Shown here one piece after another: positions 17,975-26,815 of a DNA stretch of 64,000 nucleotides. The translations under genes were made by a program, and so were the position numbers. Under the pieces are notes generated by a model. The model worked only from the letters and a program-made list of their open reading frames with translations. It had not been told where the DNA came from and made no database searches. Position 1 is the stretch's first letter; each line of letters opens with the position of its first letter. Location: assembly GCF_019977195.1 (NCBI RefSeq), contig NZ_AP024643.1, forward strand, positions 310,001-374,000, written 5' to 3'. The stretch is from Arthrobacter sp. StoSoilA2 (GTDB lineage: Bacteria; Actinomycetota; Actinomycetes; Actinomycetales; Micrococcaceae).

Positions 17975-19128
17975 GCTCCGTGCCCCACGGCCTGAAGCTG
18001 TGCGGTCGGGTGCGTTTCGGCTGGACGAAGGTCCGCAATCGAGGAAACATCCACGGGAAGCCCCGTCCGGGCTGACGTGAAAGCGGCCAGGGCAACCGCC
18101 AAGGCGTTGCGCGCATCCACGCCGCCGGGGGCAGCTACAGCGGCGGGCGGGTTTGTCGGCGTCGTGCGTTCACTTGCTCGCCCGCGGCGTGCTGCGACGT
18201 CGTCCGCGAAGTGGGCCAGCTCTGCCGTATAGGCATCGTGGAAGAGATCGATGTTCAGGCGCGTGGTGTCCGAGCCGATGCCCGCGGCTGTGTAGCGGGT
18301 GGCGTTGGTGGCCTGTGGGCTGCCTGCGGTGACCATGCCGGCAGAGCCGAACACTTCGCCGCGGACGTCGTAACCGTACAGGGCGTTGAAGTTGGCTTCG
18401 GCTACAGCGATGGCGCCGTTGCTGTACGTGACAGTGACGACCGCAGTGTCCAGGAGGCCGCCGGCCTTGGCCTCGGGAGCAATCAAAGCATCTGCGACTG
18501 CATGGACTTTCACGGGGACGGCGCCCGGATTCAGCCAGTTCAGGGTGTCGAAATCGTGGATCAGGGTTTCCAGGAAGATGGTGCCGGGGGCGATCCTCTC
18601 CGGGTTGCTGATGCCGGCTTCGGTGCCGGGATCGCGGGTGAGGGAGCGGAGCAGCTGCGGGACTCCGACTGCGCCGTCGTCGATCAGCTTCCGGGCGGCG
18701 GCGAAATCCGTGGAGTAGCGGCGGTTGAAACCGAAACGGAGCACGACGCCGGCACTTGCCGCCGCTTCAATGGCGGAGTCGAGTTCGGCGATGGTCCGTC
18801 CGCCGGGCTTCTCGCAGAACACGTCCTTACCGGCTTTGGCGGCAGCGGTTATCAGTTCGGAATGGAACCGCAGGGGAGTGGCGATAAGTACGGCGTCCAC
18901 ATCGGGATCGGCGAGGACGTCGGCAACATCGGTGCTGATTTTGGTGACGCCGAGGCGGCTTGCCAACGTTTCCAGGGCTGGCAGGACCGGATCAGCAATG
19001 GCTTCCAACCGGGTGTTGGGAATCCTCCGGGCGATGGATTCGGCATGGAATTTGCCGATCCAGCCGGCGCCGATTACAGCGATGCGGACAGGTCGGTCCT
19101 CGATGACCGGGTGCTGAAGATACGTCAT
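17971..19128 (-). CDS. Gfo/Idh/MocA-family NAD(P) oxidoreductase
   Basis: A 385-residue dehydrogenase. The Rossmann motif IAVIGAGWIGKFHAESIARR is at the start, and the family EKP motif appears in DVFCEKPGGRT. The C-terminal domain contains LIHDFDTLNWL. The family acts on inositols, glucose-fructose and other sugars. Start set at ATG 19128, which follows GAGGAACAACA; an in-frame GTG at 19146 is an alternative. Two copies of a 12-bp site lie at 19152-19163 and 19200-19211. The same site precedes the LacI gene at 25366, so that repressor probably controls this gene pair. Confidence 0.9.
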   Translation of the reverse strand: MTYLQHPVIEDRPVRIAVIGAGWIGKFHAESIARRIPNTRLEAIADPVLPALETLASRLGVTKISTDVADVLADPDVDAVLIATPLRFHSELITAAAKAGKDVFCEKPGGRTIAELDSAIEAAASAGVVLRFGFNRRYSTDFAAARKLIDDGAVGVPQLLRSLTRDPGTEAGISNPERIAPGTIFLETLIHDFDTLNWLNPGAVPVKVHAVADALIAPEAKAGGLLDTAVVTVTYSNGAIAVAEANFNALYGYDVRGEVFGSAGMVTAGSPQATNATRYTAAGIGSDTTRLNIDLFHDAYTAELAHFADDVAARRGRASERTTPTNPPAAVAAPGGVDARNALAVALAAFTSARTGLPVDVSSIADLRPAETHPTAQLQAVGHGA

Positions 19129-19150
19129 TGTTGTTCCTCGATTCACGCGT

Positions 19151-19164
19151 CTAGATCGTTCTAG
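19151..19164. promoter_or_regulatory. LacI-type operator copy 1
   Basis: CTAGATCGTTCTAG contains the core TAGATCGTTCTA (19152-19163), a near-palindrome centred on CG as is usual for LacI/GalR-family operators. It lies 24 bases before the dehydrogenase start codon. Confidence 0.65.
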
Positions 19165-19197
19165 TGAACCAATGGTTGCATGTTCGGGGCGCTGTCG

Positions 19198-19213
19198 TCT
19201 AGATCGTTCTAGA
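19198..19213. promoter_or_regulatory. LacI-type operator copy 2
   Basis: TCTAGATCGTTCTAGA contains the same 12-bp core (19200-19211). It overlaps the stop codon of the small membrane protein gene at 19209 and is 48 bases from copy 1, centre to centre, so two repressor dimers could bind cooperatively. Confidence 0.65.
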
Positions 19214-19445
19214 TGCCTCTTGTGCCTGGTTGGATGGCATCGTTCCGCCGGGCACGTGGATGGGGAAGATGACGCCCGAAGGCCAGCCTGATGAGCGGGG
19301 TCAGCAAAAGGAGCAGCAGGACGCTGCCAACGCCAACAATGCCAGTGAGGAAAACCAGGCCGGCCATGAACAGGAGGTGGATGTCGGTGGTATCGGCAAG
19401 CGGTAGGACGGCCGATATTGCCGATACCTGGTTGAGGGTGTTCAT
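19209..19445 (-). CDS. Small hydrophobic membrane protein, unknown function
   Basis: A 78-residue protein beginning at ATG 19445 after a CAGGAG ribosome site. One long or two short hydrophobic stretches (IHLLFMAGLVFLTGIVG and SVLLLLLLTPLIRLAF) are followed by a basic, polar tail. I do not recognise a family. It lies alone between the AraC gene and the operators. Coding status rests on the good ribosome site and plausible topology. Confidence 0.55.
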   Translation of the reverse strand: MNTLNQVSAISAVLPLADTTDIHLLFMAGLVFLTGIVGVGSVLLLLLLTPLIRLAFGRHLPHPRARRNDAIQPGTRGI

Positions 19446-19589
19446 GTGTGGCTCCTGACGCGCATGGGTTGCTCGTTCGAACACTTTTTAAGTGCGCTGA
19501 GGAGAAGAAAAATGTCGCTGTTGCGGCAACACGTTCAGGGCCACCTGGGTGGATATTGCGGGCGCTAAGGAAGTACGCGCGTTTCCAGG

Positions 19590-20513
19590 CTATCCCTGCA
19601 GCCGCTGCCGGAACTGCCGGGGAGTCTCGCCCACGTCCTTGAGGAAGTGCCGGTTGAAGTTGGACAGATTGGTGAAACCCACCTCGTAGCAGATCTCTGA
19701 GATGGCTTTGTCCGTGCGCTCCAGAAGACTCCGCGCGTGCGCCAGCCTAAGCTTCCGCACAAGGTCGCTGAAGTTCTGGCCGGTGGCGCGTTTGAAATAC
19801 TTGGAGAACGTGGGTTCGGCCATTCCCACCATTGCGGCGGCTTCGGACATGCTGACGCTGCCGGCGTGGTTGCTGAAAACGTACTCCAGGACGATGTCCA
19901 CCACGGCCTGGGCCTGGCCGTCCAATTGGGGGCGGAACCATTCATCGGCCAGGTAATTCCGTTCGTTCCGGGGTGCCCTGGTGAGGATCGCAAAGAGCGC
20001 CAGCAAATGATGGAGCCGCTCCAGTCCGTGGGAACGGCCCATCGCCTCGATGGACGCAGCCGCCGACACTGCGGTGGCTCCAACGAACTCAATGCCGCGT
20101 GCTGACTGTTCCAACAAGGGCTTTACCTCGGCAAGTTCGGGGACCACGGTGGCGGCCTGATCCACCCACTTTCCGTCGAACTGGATCACGGCATCGCGGT
20201 TCTTGAGCAACTCTCCTGGCTCCAGGTCGCTGACCCAGTCGTGGGGGAGCCCGGAGCCAACCAGTGCGACGTGGCCCGCCTCGAAAGTGCCGATGTGGTC
20301 TCCCACGATGAATTTTCCTGTTCCCTTGCGGATGAGGTGGATCTCATATTCGGGGTGGTAATTCCACCGCGCAACCGGGCTGGGATAGTCGTGTTGATGC
20401 CACCGCACAGAGTGGTTCGGGTCCTCGGGAATAACCTCCCTGTTGGCGCGCATCCCCAGCAGGCGTTGGGCAAGCCGCGCGGCTGCGCCGTCGTTCGGTT
20501 CCGCGGAGCTCAC
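19590..20513 (-). CDS. AraC-family transcriptional regulator
   Basis: About 307 residues. An N-terminal cupin-like ligand domain (HEYEIHLIRKGTGKF-like core, here YHPEYEIHLIRKGTGKFIVGDH) precedes a double helix-turn-helix with SVSMSEAAAMVGMAEPTFSKYF and SEICYEVGFTNLSNFNRHFLK, ending in TPRQFRQRL. Start set at GTG 20513, which has GGAGAG a few bases ahead; an in-frame TTG at 20525 would place that site inside the gene. Divergent from the polyol-type ABC importer, so it is the best candidate activator of that operon. Confidence 0.9.
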   Translation of the reverse strand: MSSAEPNDGAAARLAQRLLGMRANREVIPEDPNHSVRWHQHDYPSPVARWNYHPEYEIHLIRKGTGKFIVGDHIGTFEAGHVALVGSGLPHDWVSDLEPGELLKNRDAVIQFDGKWVDQAATVVPELAEVKPLLEQSARGIEFVGATAVSAAASIEAMGRSHGLERLHHLLALFAILTRAPRNERNYLADEWFRPQLDGQAQAVVDIVLEYVFSNHAGSVSMSEAAAMVGMAEPTFSKYFKRATGQNFSDLVRKLRLAHARSLLERTDKAISEICYEVGFTNLSNFNRHFLKDVGETPRQFRQRLQG

Positions 20514-20525
20514 GATGCTCTCCAA

Positions 20526-20718
20526 TGCTGATGGGGAAAATAAGTATCAGTATGCGTCATCCAGGACGCTAGTTGTGCCCCACCCCACACGCCTAATGTT
20601 GAGGAACACAACGAGGCACCCCGGCTTTGCGGGTTGAATGCCTCGCTCAGGCTCTTACTCCAACGCAGCAGTCGGAGTGGGAAGACTGCGCATCCCCTGA
20701 AGAACGAAGGAGTCCTCA
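20526..20718. promoter_or_regulatory. Divergent AraC / importer control region with leader hairpin
   Basis: The 193-bp gap contains an inverted repeat CGAGGCA (20612-20618) with TGCCTCG (20639-20645), with further pairing inside. It lies about 75 bases before the binding-protein start and would form a leader hairpin. No TAGATCGTTCTA site is present, so the importer is probably under AraC rather than LacI control. Confidence 0.4.
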
Positions 20719-22068
20719 ATGCGCCCAAAAACACGTGTGGCAGCCCTTGGAGCGGGCGCCCTGTGCATCGCGCTTTCCGCCACGGCGTGCGCCGGAGCGG
20801 GCGGAGCGGGGGCAGGTGACCAGAACAGCATCAATGTGCTGATGGTCAACAACCCGCAGATGGAAGACCTGCAGAGGCTCACTGCGGACAACTTCACCAA
20901 GAAAACCGGTATCCGGGTCAACTACACGGTTCTGCCCGAGAACGATGTCCGGGCCAAGATCAGCCAGGAATTCTCCAGCCAAGCCGGTCAATACGATGTT
21001 GCCTCGTTGTCCAACTACGAGATTCCGTTCTACTCAGCCAACGGCTGGCTGGCCCCGCTGGACGACGTCGCCAAGGATCCCGACTTCAACCAGGCAGACA
21101 TCCTTCCGGCCTACACGGCCTCCCTCACCGGCACAGACGGCAAACTTTACGGCGAACCGTTTTACGGCGAGTCTTCATTCCTGATGTACCGCAAGGATGT
21201 CTTCGACGCCAAGGGCCTCACCATGCCGGAGAAGCCCACTTGGGATGAAGTGGCCGATCTTGCGGCCAAGGTAGACGGTGCCGAGCCGGGCATGAAGGGC
21301 ATCTGCCTGCGTGGCCAGCCCGGCTGGGGACAAGTTTTCGCACCGCTGACGACGGTTGTCAACACTTTCGGCGGCACTTGGTTCGACAAAGACTGGAACG
21401 CACAGGTCGACTCTCCCGAATTCACGGAAGCAACAGATTTCTACACCAAACTGGTCCGCGAGCACGGTGAAGCCGGCGCCGCACAGGCAGGGTTCACGGA
21501 ATGCCTGAACAACCTGACCCAGAGCAAAGTGGCCATGTGGTACGACGCCACCTCGGCCGCTGGCGCCCTCGAAGCCGACGCCTCGCCGGTCAAGGGCAAG
21601 ATAGGTTACGCCCAGGCCCCCGTGAAAAAGACCAACTCCTCCGGCTGGTTGTGGACGTGGTCGTGGGCCATGCAGGCGGCCTCGAAGAAACAGGATTCCG
21701 CCGAAAAGTTCATCGCCTGGGCCAGCTCCAAGGAATACGAAGAACTCGTGGCCTCCAAGCTTGGTTGGGCGAAGGTTCCCTCCGGCAAGCGCATCTCCAC
21801 CTACGAGAACGCCGACTTCCAGAACGCGGCTCCGTTCTTCAAGGCTGAACGCTTTGCTATTGAAAATGCAGATCCGAAGAACCCCGGTATTCAGGAACGG
21901 CCCGCCGTCGGAATTCAATTTGTGGGCATCCCGGAGTTCGCAGCACTTGGCACCAACGTCTCGCAAGGCGTCAGTTCCGCCATCGCCGGGCAAGGCAGCG
22001 TGACCGACGCTCTGGCCAAGGGCCAGCAAGCCGCGCAAAAAGTCGGCGACAAGTACAAGAAGCAATAA
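20719..22068 (+). CDS. Polyol/sugar ABC substrate-binding lipoprotein
   Basis: A 449-residue SBP family 1 lipoprotein. The signal peptide ends in ATAC with Cys24 as lipid site. The mature region shows INVLMVNNPQMEDLQRLTADNF, LYGEPFYGESSFLMYRKDVF and the late TNSSGWLWTWSWAMQAASKK segment, in the style of sorbitol/mannitol binding proteins (SmoE). Good ribosome site AAGGAG. First gene of an operon with two permeases and a polyol dehydrogenase. Substrate polyol is inferred from family style and the last gene. Confidence 0.92.
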   Translation: MRPKTRVAALGAGALCIALSATACAGAGGAGAGDQNSINVLMVNNPQMEDLQRLTADNFTKKTGIRVNYTVLPENDVRAKISQEFSSQAGQYDVASLSNYEIPFYSANGWLAPLDDVAKDPDFNQADILPAYTASLTGTDGKLYGEPFYGESSFLMYRKDVFDAKGLTMPEKPTWDEVADLAAKVDGAEPGMKGICLRGQPGWGQVFAPLTTVVNTFGGTWFDKDWNAQVDSPEFTEATDFYTKLVREHGEAGAAQAGFTECLNNLTQSKVAMWYDATSAAGALEADASPVKGKIGYAQAPVKKTNSSGWLWTWSWAMQAASKKQDSAEKFIAWASSKEYEELVASKLGWAKVPSGKRISTYENADFQNAAPFFKAERFAIENADPKNPGIQERPAVGIQFVGIPEFAALGTNVSQGVSSAIAGQGSVTDALAKGQQAAQKVGDKYKKQ

Positions 22069-22088
22069 CGGAACCGCAGGAGAACATC

Positions 22089-23057
22089 ATGACTACCGCA
22101 ACGGCGCGCATCTCCCGCCCGGGACATGCCACAGACAGAACATCACGAAACCAAGCATCGCGGGAACGCGCCCTGGCTTGGGCCCGGCGGGCTCCTCTGC
22201 TCCCGGCGCTGGTCTTCCTCATCATCGTCACCCAGCTCCCGTTCGTGGTGACCCTGATCATCTCGTTCCTGAACTGGAACAGCCTGAGCCCTGACAAGAC
22301 AGCCTTCGCCGGCCTGGAGAACTACATCACGGTCCTCACCGATCCGGACCTTCGCCAGGCGATCCTGACCACCATCATCCTCACCGTCTCCGTGGTGCTC
22401 CTCAGCCTGGTGATCGGTCTCGGCCTTGCCCTTCTGCTGGACAAGAAGTTCATCGGCCGCGGCTTGGCACGGACCTTGCTGATCGCGCCGTTCCTGGTGG
22501 TGCCGGTCGCCGCAGCCCTGATCTGGAAGCACGCCCTGCTTAACCCCGCATATGGGCTCATCAACGGCATACTGACCTGGATCTGGTCCCTGTTCGGCAG
22601 CCAGACCCCGCCGCAACTGGACCTGTTGTCCCAGGCGCCGCTGATGGCCGTCATCGTGTCCCTGGTCTGGCAGTGGACCCCTTTCATGATGCTTATCCTC
22701 CTGGCGGGCCTGCAATCACGGCCCATGGACACCGTGGAAGCAGCCCAAATGGACGGCGCCACGCCGTGGGCTATCTTCCGGCACCTGACCCTGCCCCATC
22801 TTCGCCAGTATCTGGAGCTCGGTGGCCTGCTCGGCGCGATCTACATCGTGCAGAACTTCGACGCCGTCTTCACCCTGACCGCGGGCGGACTCGGCACAGC
22901 CAACCTGCCGTACGCGATCTACCAGACGTTCTACTTCGCAAACGAATACGGCCTGGCTTCAGCGGCGGGCGTGGTGGTGGTCATCGGAACCATCATTGTG
23001 GCCACGTTCGCACTCCGCACTGTCTTTTCGCTCTTCAAGAAGGAGGCAGCACGATGA
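22089..23057 (+). CDS. Polyol/sugar ABC permease 1 (SmoF-like)
   Basis: A 322-residue MalF-type permease with about six membrane helices. The coupling-loop motif is in DTVEAAQMDGATPWAIFRHLTLPH. It starts 20 bases after the binding-protein gene with an AGGAG site and overlaps the second permease by 4 bases. A hydrophilic N-terminal tail of about 35 residues precedes the first helix. Confidence 0.93.
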   Translation: MTTATARISRPGHATDRTSRNQASRERALAWARRAPLLPALVFLIIVTQLPFVVTLIISFLNWNSLSPDKTAFAGLENYITVLTDPDLRQAILTTIILTVSVVLLSLVIGLGLALLLDKKFIGRGLARTLLIAPFLVVPVAAALIWKHALLNPAYGLINGILTWIWSLFGSQTPPQLDLLSQAPLMAVIVSLVWQWTPFMMLILLAGLQSRPMDTVEAAQMDGATPWAIFRHLTLPHLRQYLELGGLLGAIYIVQNFDAVFTLTAGGLGTANLPYAIYQTFYFANEYGLASAAGVVVVIGTIIVATFALRTVFSLFKKEAAR

Positions 23058-23968
23058 GCACGCTCACTCCTGCCAAAGCCCACACCGCTTCCGCCCACAG
23101 CAGTTCGCAAACCGGTATCCGCCGTCGAGGCAAATCCCGTATGGACCCCACCAGCAACAACACCGCGGCCGGCCTTGCCGCCTGGCTCCTGGCGTTGTTG
23201 TTCGCCGCACCGGTCCTGTGGATGATACTGACCTCGTTCCACTCCGAAACCGATGCCGCTACCAACCCGCCCTCCATCGCGGCGAACCTCACCCTGGGCG
23301 CCTACAGGGAGTTCTTCGGAGACACGTCCGGGGTCAGCCCGTGGCCGTCGCTGATCAACTCCGCTACGGCCTCTGTCTTCTCCACTGTCCTGGTCCTGAT
23401 CCTTGCCATTCCGGCCGCTTATGCGCTCTCCATCAGGCCCGTGAAGAAGTGGACGGACGTCATGTTCTTCTTCCTCTCCACGAAGATGATGCCCGTAGTA
23501 GCTGCAATCCTGCCGCTGTACCTCTTCGCCAGGACGGTCGGGGCCCTGGACAACATCTGGTTCCTGATCCTGATGTATACGTCCATGAACCTGCCCATCG
23601 CGGTGTGGATGATGCGCTCGTTCCTTGCCGAGGTTCCAGTGGAAATGCTGGAAGCAGCCCAGATCGACGGCGCCAACCTCATCCTCACGCTCCGCAAGGT
23701 CATAGCACCTGTAGCCATGCCCGGCATCGCAGCCACCGCGCTGATCTGCTTCATCTTCAGCTGGAACGAACTGCTCCTGGCGCGTGTGCTCACCGGCGTA
23801 GTGGCTGGCACTGCCCCCGTCTTCCTGACCGGCTTCGTATCAGGCCAGGGCCTCTTCCTCGCAAAGGTGTGTGCCGCCGCCGTCGTAATTTCCCTCCCGG
23901 TACTGTTCGCTGGCTTCGCCGCCCAGGACAAGCTCGTTCAAGGCCTTTCACTCGGTGCAGTGAAGTAA
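23054..23968 (+). CDS. Polyol/sugar ABC permease 2 (SmoG-like)
   Basis: A 304-residue MalG-type permease. The start is ATG 23054, with AAGGAGG just before and a 4-base overlap with the upstream gene; a longer in-frame reading back to 22673 only shadows permease 1. The coupling loop is VEMLEAAQIDGANLILTLRKVIAPVA. No ATPase gene follows, unlike most such operons, so the importer presumably borrows a shared MsiK/MalK-type ATPase encoded elsewhere. Confidence 0.93.
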   Translation: MSTLTPAKAHTASAHSSSQTGIRRRGKSRMDPTSNNTAAGLAAWLLALLFAAPVLWMILTSFHSETDAATNPPSIAANLTLGAYREFFGDTSGVSPWPSLINSATASVFSTVLVLILAIPAAYALSIRPVKKWTDVMFFFLSTKMMPVVAAILPLYLFARTVGALDNIWFLILMYTSMNLPIAVWMMRSFLAEVPVEMLEAAQIDGANLILTLRKVIAPVAMPGIAATALICFIFSWNELLLARVLTGVVAGTAPVFLTGFVSGQGLFLAKVCAAAVVISLPVLFAGFAAQDKLVQGLSLGAVK

Positions 23969-23989
23969 CCAACTCCAAAGGAACCCACC

Positions 23990-25051
23990 ATGACAACCTC
24001 AACGTCCCAGACCCCTCGGCTCGGACATCCCGAACTTCCCGCGACCATGCGTGCGTCCGTCCTGCAAAGCCAAGGCGAAATGACCATGGAGACGCTGCCC
24101 ATTCCACACCTTGAGGCCGACCAGGTCCTGGTCCAGGTTTCGGCGGTTGGAGTTTGTGGAAGCGACGTCCATTACTACGAGCACGGGCGGATCGGCGACT
24201 TCGTAGTGGATCATCCTCTGATTCTCGGCCACGAACTCGCGGGGCGGATTGCCGCCGTCGGAAGTTCCGTTGATCCCGCCCGCATAGGTGCGAGGGTGGC
24301 GGTCGAACCTCAACGCCCGTGCCGAACGTGCAAGCAGTGCAAGGCCGGCCGCTACAATCTCTGCCCGGAGATGGAGTTCTATGCCACCCCGCCGGTGGAC
24401 GGCGCCTTCGCCGAGTACGTCACCATCCAGGGCGACTTCGCCTACGACATCCCGGACAACGTCAGCGATGAAGCAGCCGCCCTGATCGAACCGCTCTCCG
24501 TAGGGCTTTGGGCCTGCGAGCGAGCGGAAATCAAGCCCGGCAGCCGGGTCCTGATCGCCGGTGCAGGCCCCATCGGGATCATCGCCGCCCAAGCCGCGCG
24601 TGCCTTCGGCGCGAGTGAAATCTGCATCACGGACATCGCTGAGGACCGGCTGGCTTTCGCCCTGGAACACGGCGCGACACACGCATTGAACGCGAAGACG
24701 GACAGCGTGGAAGGGCTCGACGTCGATGCCTTCATTGACGCTTCCGGCGCACCACAGGCGGTCCGTTCCGGGATTAAGGCCGTGGGACCTGCGGGCCGCG
24801 TGATCCTGGTGGGGCTCGGCGCGGACGACGTCGAACTGCCTGTTTCCTACATTCAGAATCGCGAGATCTGGATCTCCGGCGTCTTCCGATACACCAACAC
24901 GTGGCCCCTGGCCATCCAGTTGCTGGCCGACGGCAAAGTGGACCTGGACATCCTGGTCACGGGCAGGTTCAGCCTGGCTGAATCCGAGGTAGCGCTAATG
25001 GCCGGCAAGCAGCCCGGCCAGCTCAAAGCCGTGGTCTACCCGGGCCGGTAG
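23990..25051 (+). CDS. Zinc-dependent polyol dehydrogenase (sorbitol/xylitol type)
   Basis: A 353-residue medium-chain dehydrogenase of the sorbitol dehydrogenase group. Catalytic zinc ligands lie in GVCGSDVHYYEHGR and GHELAG. A cysteine-rich lobe, EPQRPCRTCKQCKAGRYNLC, follows. The coenzyme motif is GAGPIGIIAAQ, then the acidic residue in ITDIAEDRL, which favours NAD. Expected to oxidise the imported polyol to a ketose. It follows permease 2 by 21 bases with an AAGGA site. Exact polyol unknown. Confidence 0.9.
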   Translation: MTTSTSQTPRLGHPELPATMRASVLQSQGEMTMETLPIPHLEADQVLVQVSAVGVCGSDVHYYEHGRIGDFVVDHPLILGHELAGRIAAVGSSVDPARIGARVAVEPQRPCRTCKQCKAGRYNLCPEMEFYATPPVDGAFAEYVTIQGDFAYDIPDNVSDEAAALIEPLSVGLWACERAEIKPGSRVLIAGAGPIGIIAAQAARAFGASEICITDIAEDRLAFALEHGATHALNAKTDSVEGLDVDAFIDASGAPQAVRSGIKAVGPAGRVILVGLGADDVELPVSYIQNREIWISGVFRYTNTWPLAIQLLADGKVDLDILVTGRFSLAESEVALMAGKQPGQLKAVVYPGR

Positions 25052-25365
25052 CGCTGGGTTCCAAAACTTTTTATGTAAACCCCGCGTCACGTTTCCGCGG
25101 GCCAAAGCACATATCCAGTGCCCAAGTCGTTGTACCGCGTAATGTGCCGTTGCCCTTTTCGGCGCATGTCCGCGGACAACGCTGAGTTGGCAGTGATGGA
25201 TGTGGTGGGTTCTGGGGCCCACCCGGGGCGCCGTCACTGCGATACCGGGCTAGTGCGGTCGGTCGTCTGAGTCGCGACCGGCCGCATGTCCGGGGGCAGG
25301 ATTCGTTTGCGCCGTTTGTGTCTTAGATCGTTCTATAGACTGGCTGCGGGCGAAGGAGGGCCACG
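25052..25365. promoter_or_regulatory. 314-bp intergenic region with several hairpins and LacI promoter
   Basis: No gene is supported. The first half holds a short stem, CCCGCG (25081-25086) with CGCGGG (25096-25101), probably ending the polyol operon. Next is a larger structure bounded by GCAGTGA (about 25191) and TCACTGC (about 25233), containing GTGGG-to-CCCAC pairing. A third stem pairs 25254-25265 with 25273-25286 (TGCGG with CCGCA and TCGGTCG with CGACCGG). The LacI promoter and operator lie at the right end. Confidence 0.45.
25324..25335. promoter_or_regulatory. LacI-type operator copy 3 (autoregulation)
   Basis: TAGATCGTTCTA, identical to the core at 19152 and 19200, lies 30 bases before the LacI start codon. 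The repressor is therefore likely to control its own gene as well as the dehydrogenase operon. Confidence 0.65.
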
Positions 25366-26349
25366 ATGGGAAAGCGTCCCACACTGATGGACGTCGCTGA
25401 AGCGGCAGGGGTTTCCCGTGCGCTCGTTTCCATCGTGATGCGGGACGCTCCTGGAGCCTCTGAAGCCACGCGGCTTAAAGTCCAGCAAGCGGCCAAGGAA
25501 CTCGGCTACCGTCCCGATAGCCGTGCGCGTCTTCTCCGCAGCAGCAGGACGAGGCTGCTGGGTGTCAGCTTTTCCACGTCGCACCCGTTCCACGCCGAAA
25601 TCGTCGATGCCGCTTACGCCGGAGCAACTGAGCGCGGCTACGATATCGCGCTAAGCGCAGTGGCCAACGGCCGGCCGGAATCGCGTGCCGTCGAGTCTCT
25701 GCTGGACCTGGGTTGTGAAGCCCTGATCATGATTTCTCCAGCGCTGGGGGAGGACGAGCTGGCCGGTTATGCCACAAGGCTCCCTGTGGTCAGCCTGCTC
25801 CGCGACGACGTCGGCGAATCCCTGGACTCGGTCAGCAGCGATGACGACGCCGGTATCCGCATCGCAGTGGAATATCTCACCTCGCTGGGGCATCAGAGAA
25901 TTGCCCACGTAGACGGCGGGGACGCTGTTTCGAGTCCACAACGCCGCGACGCATTCCGGGCAGAGATGGCTGGCCGGGGGCTGGAAGCCCGGGTGATTCC
26001 CGGTGGCGCCACCGAAGAAGACGGCCTCCGGGCTGGTCGGGAGCTTCTGGAGGACCTGCCCACCGCCGTCCTTGCCTTCAACGATCGCTGCGCACTGGGC
26101 ATCTGGGAAAGCTTCCGGGCAGCTGGGCTCAGCGTCCCTGAGGATGTGTCCGTCCTCGGTTACGACGACAGCCAGTTCGCCCGCCTTAGCTACGTCCAGT
26201 TGTCCTCGGTGAGCCAGGACGCTCCGCTCCTGGCGCGGGCCGCCGTCGACCGTGCCATCGATCGGCTGGAAGGCTCGACGCCGCCGGCGCACCTTGTGCG
26301 GACACCGCACCTCGTTATCCGCAACACGACCGGGCCCGCCCCAAAATAG
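25366..26349 (+). CDS. LacI-family transcriptional repressor
   Basis: A 327-residue LacI/GalR regulator. The DNA-binding head reads TLMDVAEAAGVSRALVSIVM, with the hinge helix near RARLLRSSRTRLLG. The periplasmic-binding-like effector domain includes STSHPFHAEIVDAAYAGA and LAFNDRCALGIWESFRAAG. The GAAGGAGGG ribosome site is strong. The operator pattern predicts control of itself and of the Gfo/Idh/MocA and Hyi-like genes 6 kb away. The inducer is probably a sugar or inositol derivative. Confidence 0.92.
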   Translation: MGKRPTLMDVAEAAGVSRALVSIVMRDAPGASEATRLKVQQAAKELGYRPDSRARLLRSSRTRLLGVSFSTSHPFHAEIVDAAYAGATERGYDIALSAVANGRPESRAVESLLDLGCEALIMISPALGEDELAGYATRLPVVSLLRDDVGESLDSVSSDDDAGIRIAVEYLTSLGHQRIAHVDGGDAVSSPQRRDAFRAEMAGRGLEARVIPGGATEEDGLRAGRELLEDLPTAVLAFNDRCALGIWESFRAAGLSVPEDVSVLGYDDSQFARLSYVQLSSVSQDAPLLARAAVDRAIDRLEGSTPPAHLVRTPHLVIRNTTGPAPK

Positions 26350-26440
26350 CGGCGGCCGGCTCGGTGGGTTCGGGACTAGCGCACGCCAAGGGCCAGCCGC
26401 CCCTGAAAGCGGCCAGCGGTAAGTGAGGGAGGAGCCGGAG

Positions 26441-26605
26441 TTATGAAGCGCCCGACGGTGGGGCGTCGTCGTCGAAATCGGGCCCCTCGGCAGCATCCTG
26501 GCTGTGGATGCCGGTATCGTGCGAAACCCAGCCTTCCGTCTCTCCCTCTGCAGGAGCGTCGGTGTGGTGCCGGATGATGTGCTGTGTCTTGTCGTTTGCG
26601 TTCAT
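26441..26605 (-). CDS. Small acidic protein of 54 residues, unknown function
   Basis: Starts at ATG 26605 with GGGAG upstream (MNANDKTQHIIRHHTD...). Very polar and acidic (GPDFDDDAPPSG near the end), no membrane segment or Cys. I do not recognise a family; the composition suggests an intrinsically disordered protein. An in-frame start further upstream (26650) is less likely because it lacks a ribosome site. Confidence 0.5.
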   Translation of the reverse strand: MNANDKTQHIIRHHTDAPAEGETEGWVSHDTGIHSQDAAEGPDFDDDAPPSGAS

Positions 26606-26815
26606 TACGGATACTCCCTGTCCGTGCTTGGACTGCTTCCGTGAGTGCACTCAAGTCTACGCCGGCCCGGCTCTCTTGAGAGGTCCGCCCTGCGCTGAAT
26701 CCTCGCCCGGAAACGCGCAGAACAGGCCTCTCAACGGGCCATACGAAGCTACGGGTGGCATAGGCTGAACGCAGTAGTTCTCCGCGAAACGACTAACTGC
26801 CATGCAGAGGTGAAG

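Noticed and set aside
22673..23053. N-terminal extension of polyol permease 2
   Set aside because: Overlaps permease 1 in another frame; ATG 23054 has a clear AAGGAGG site.
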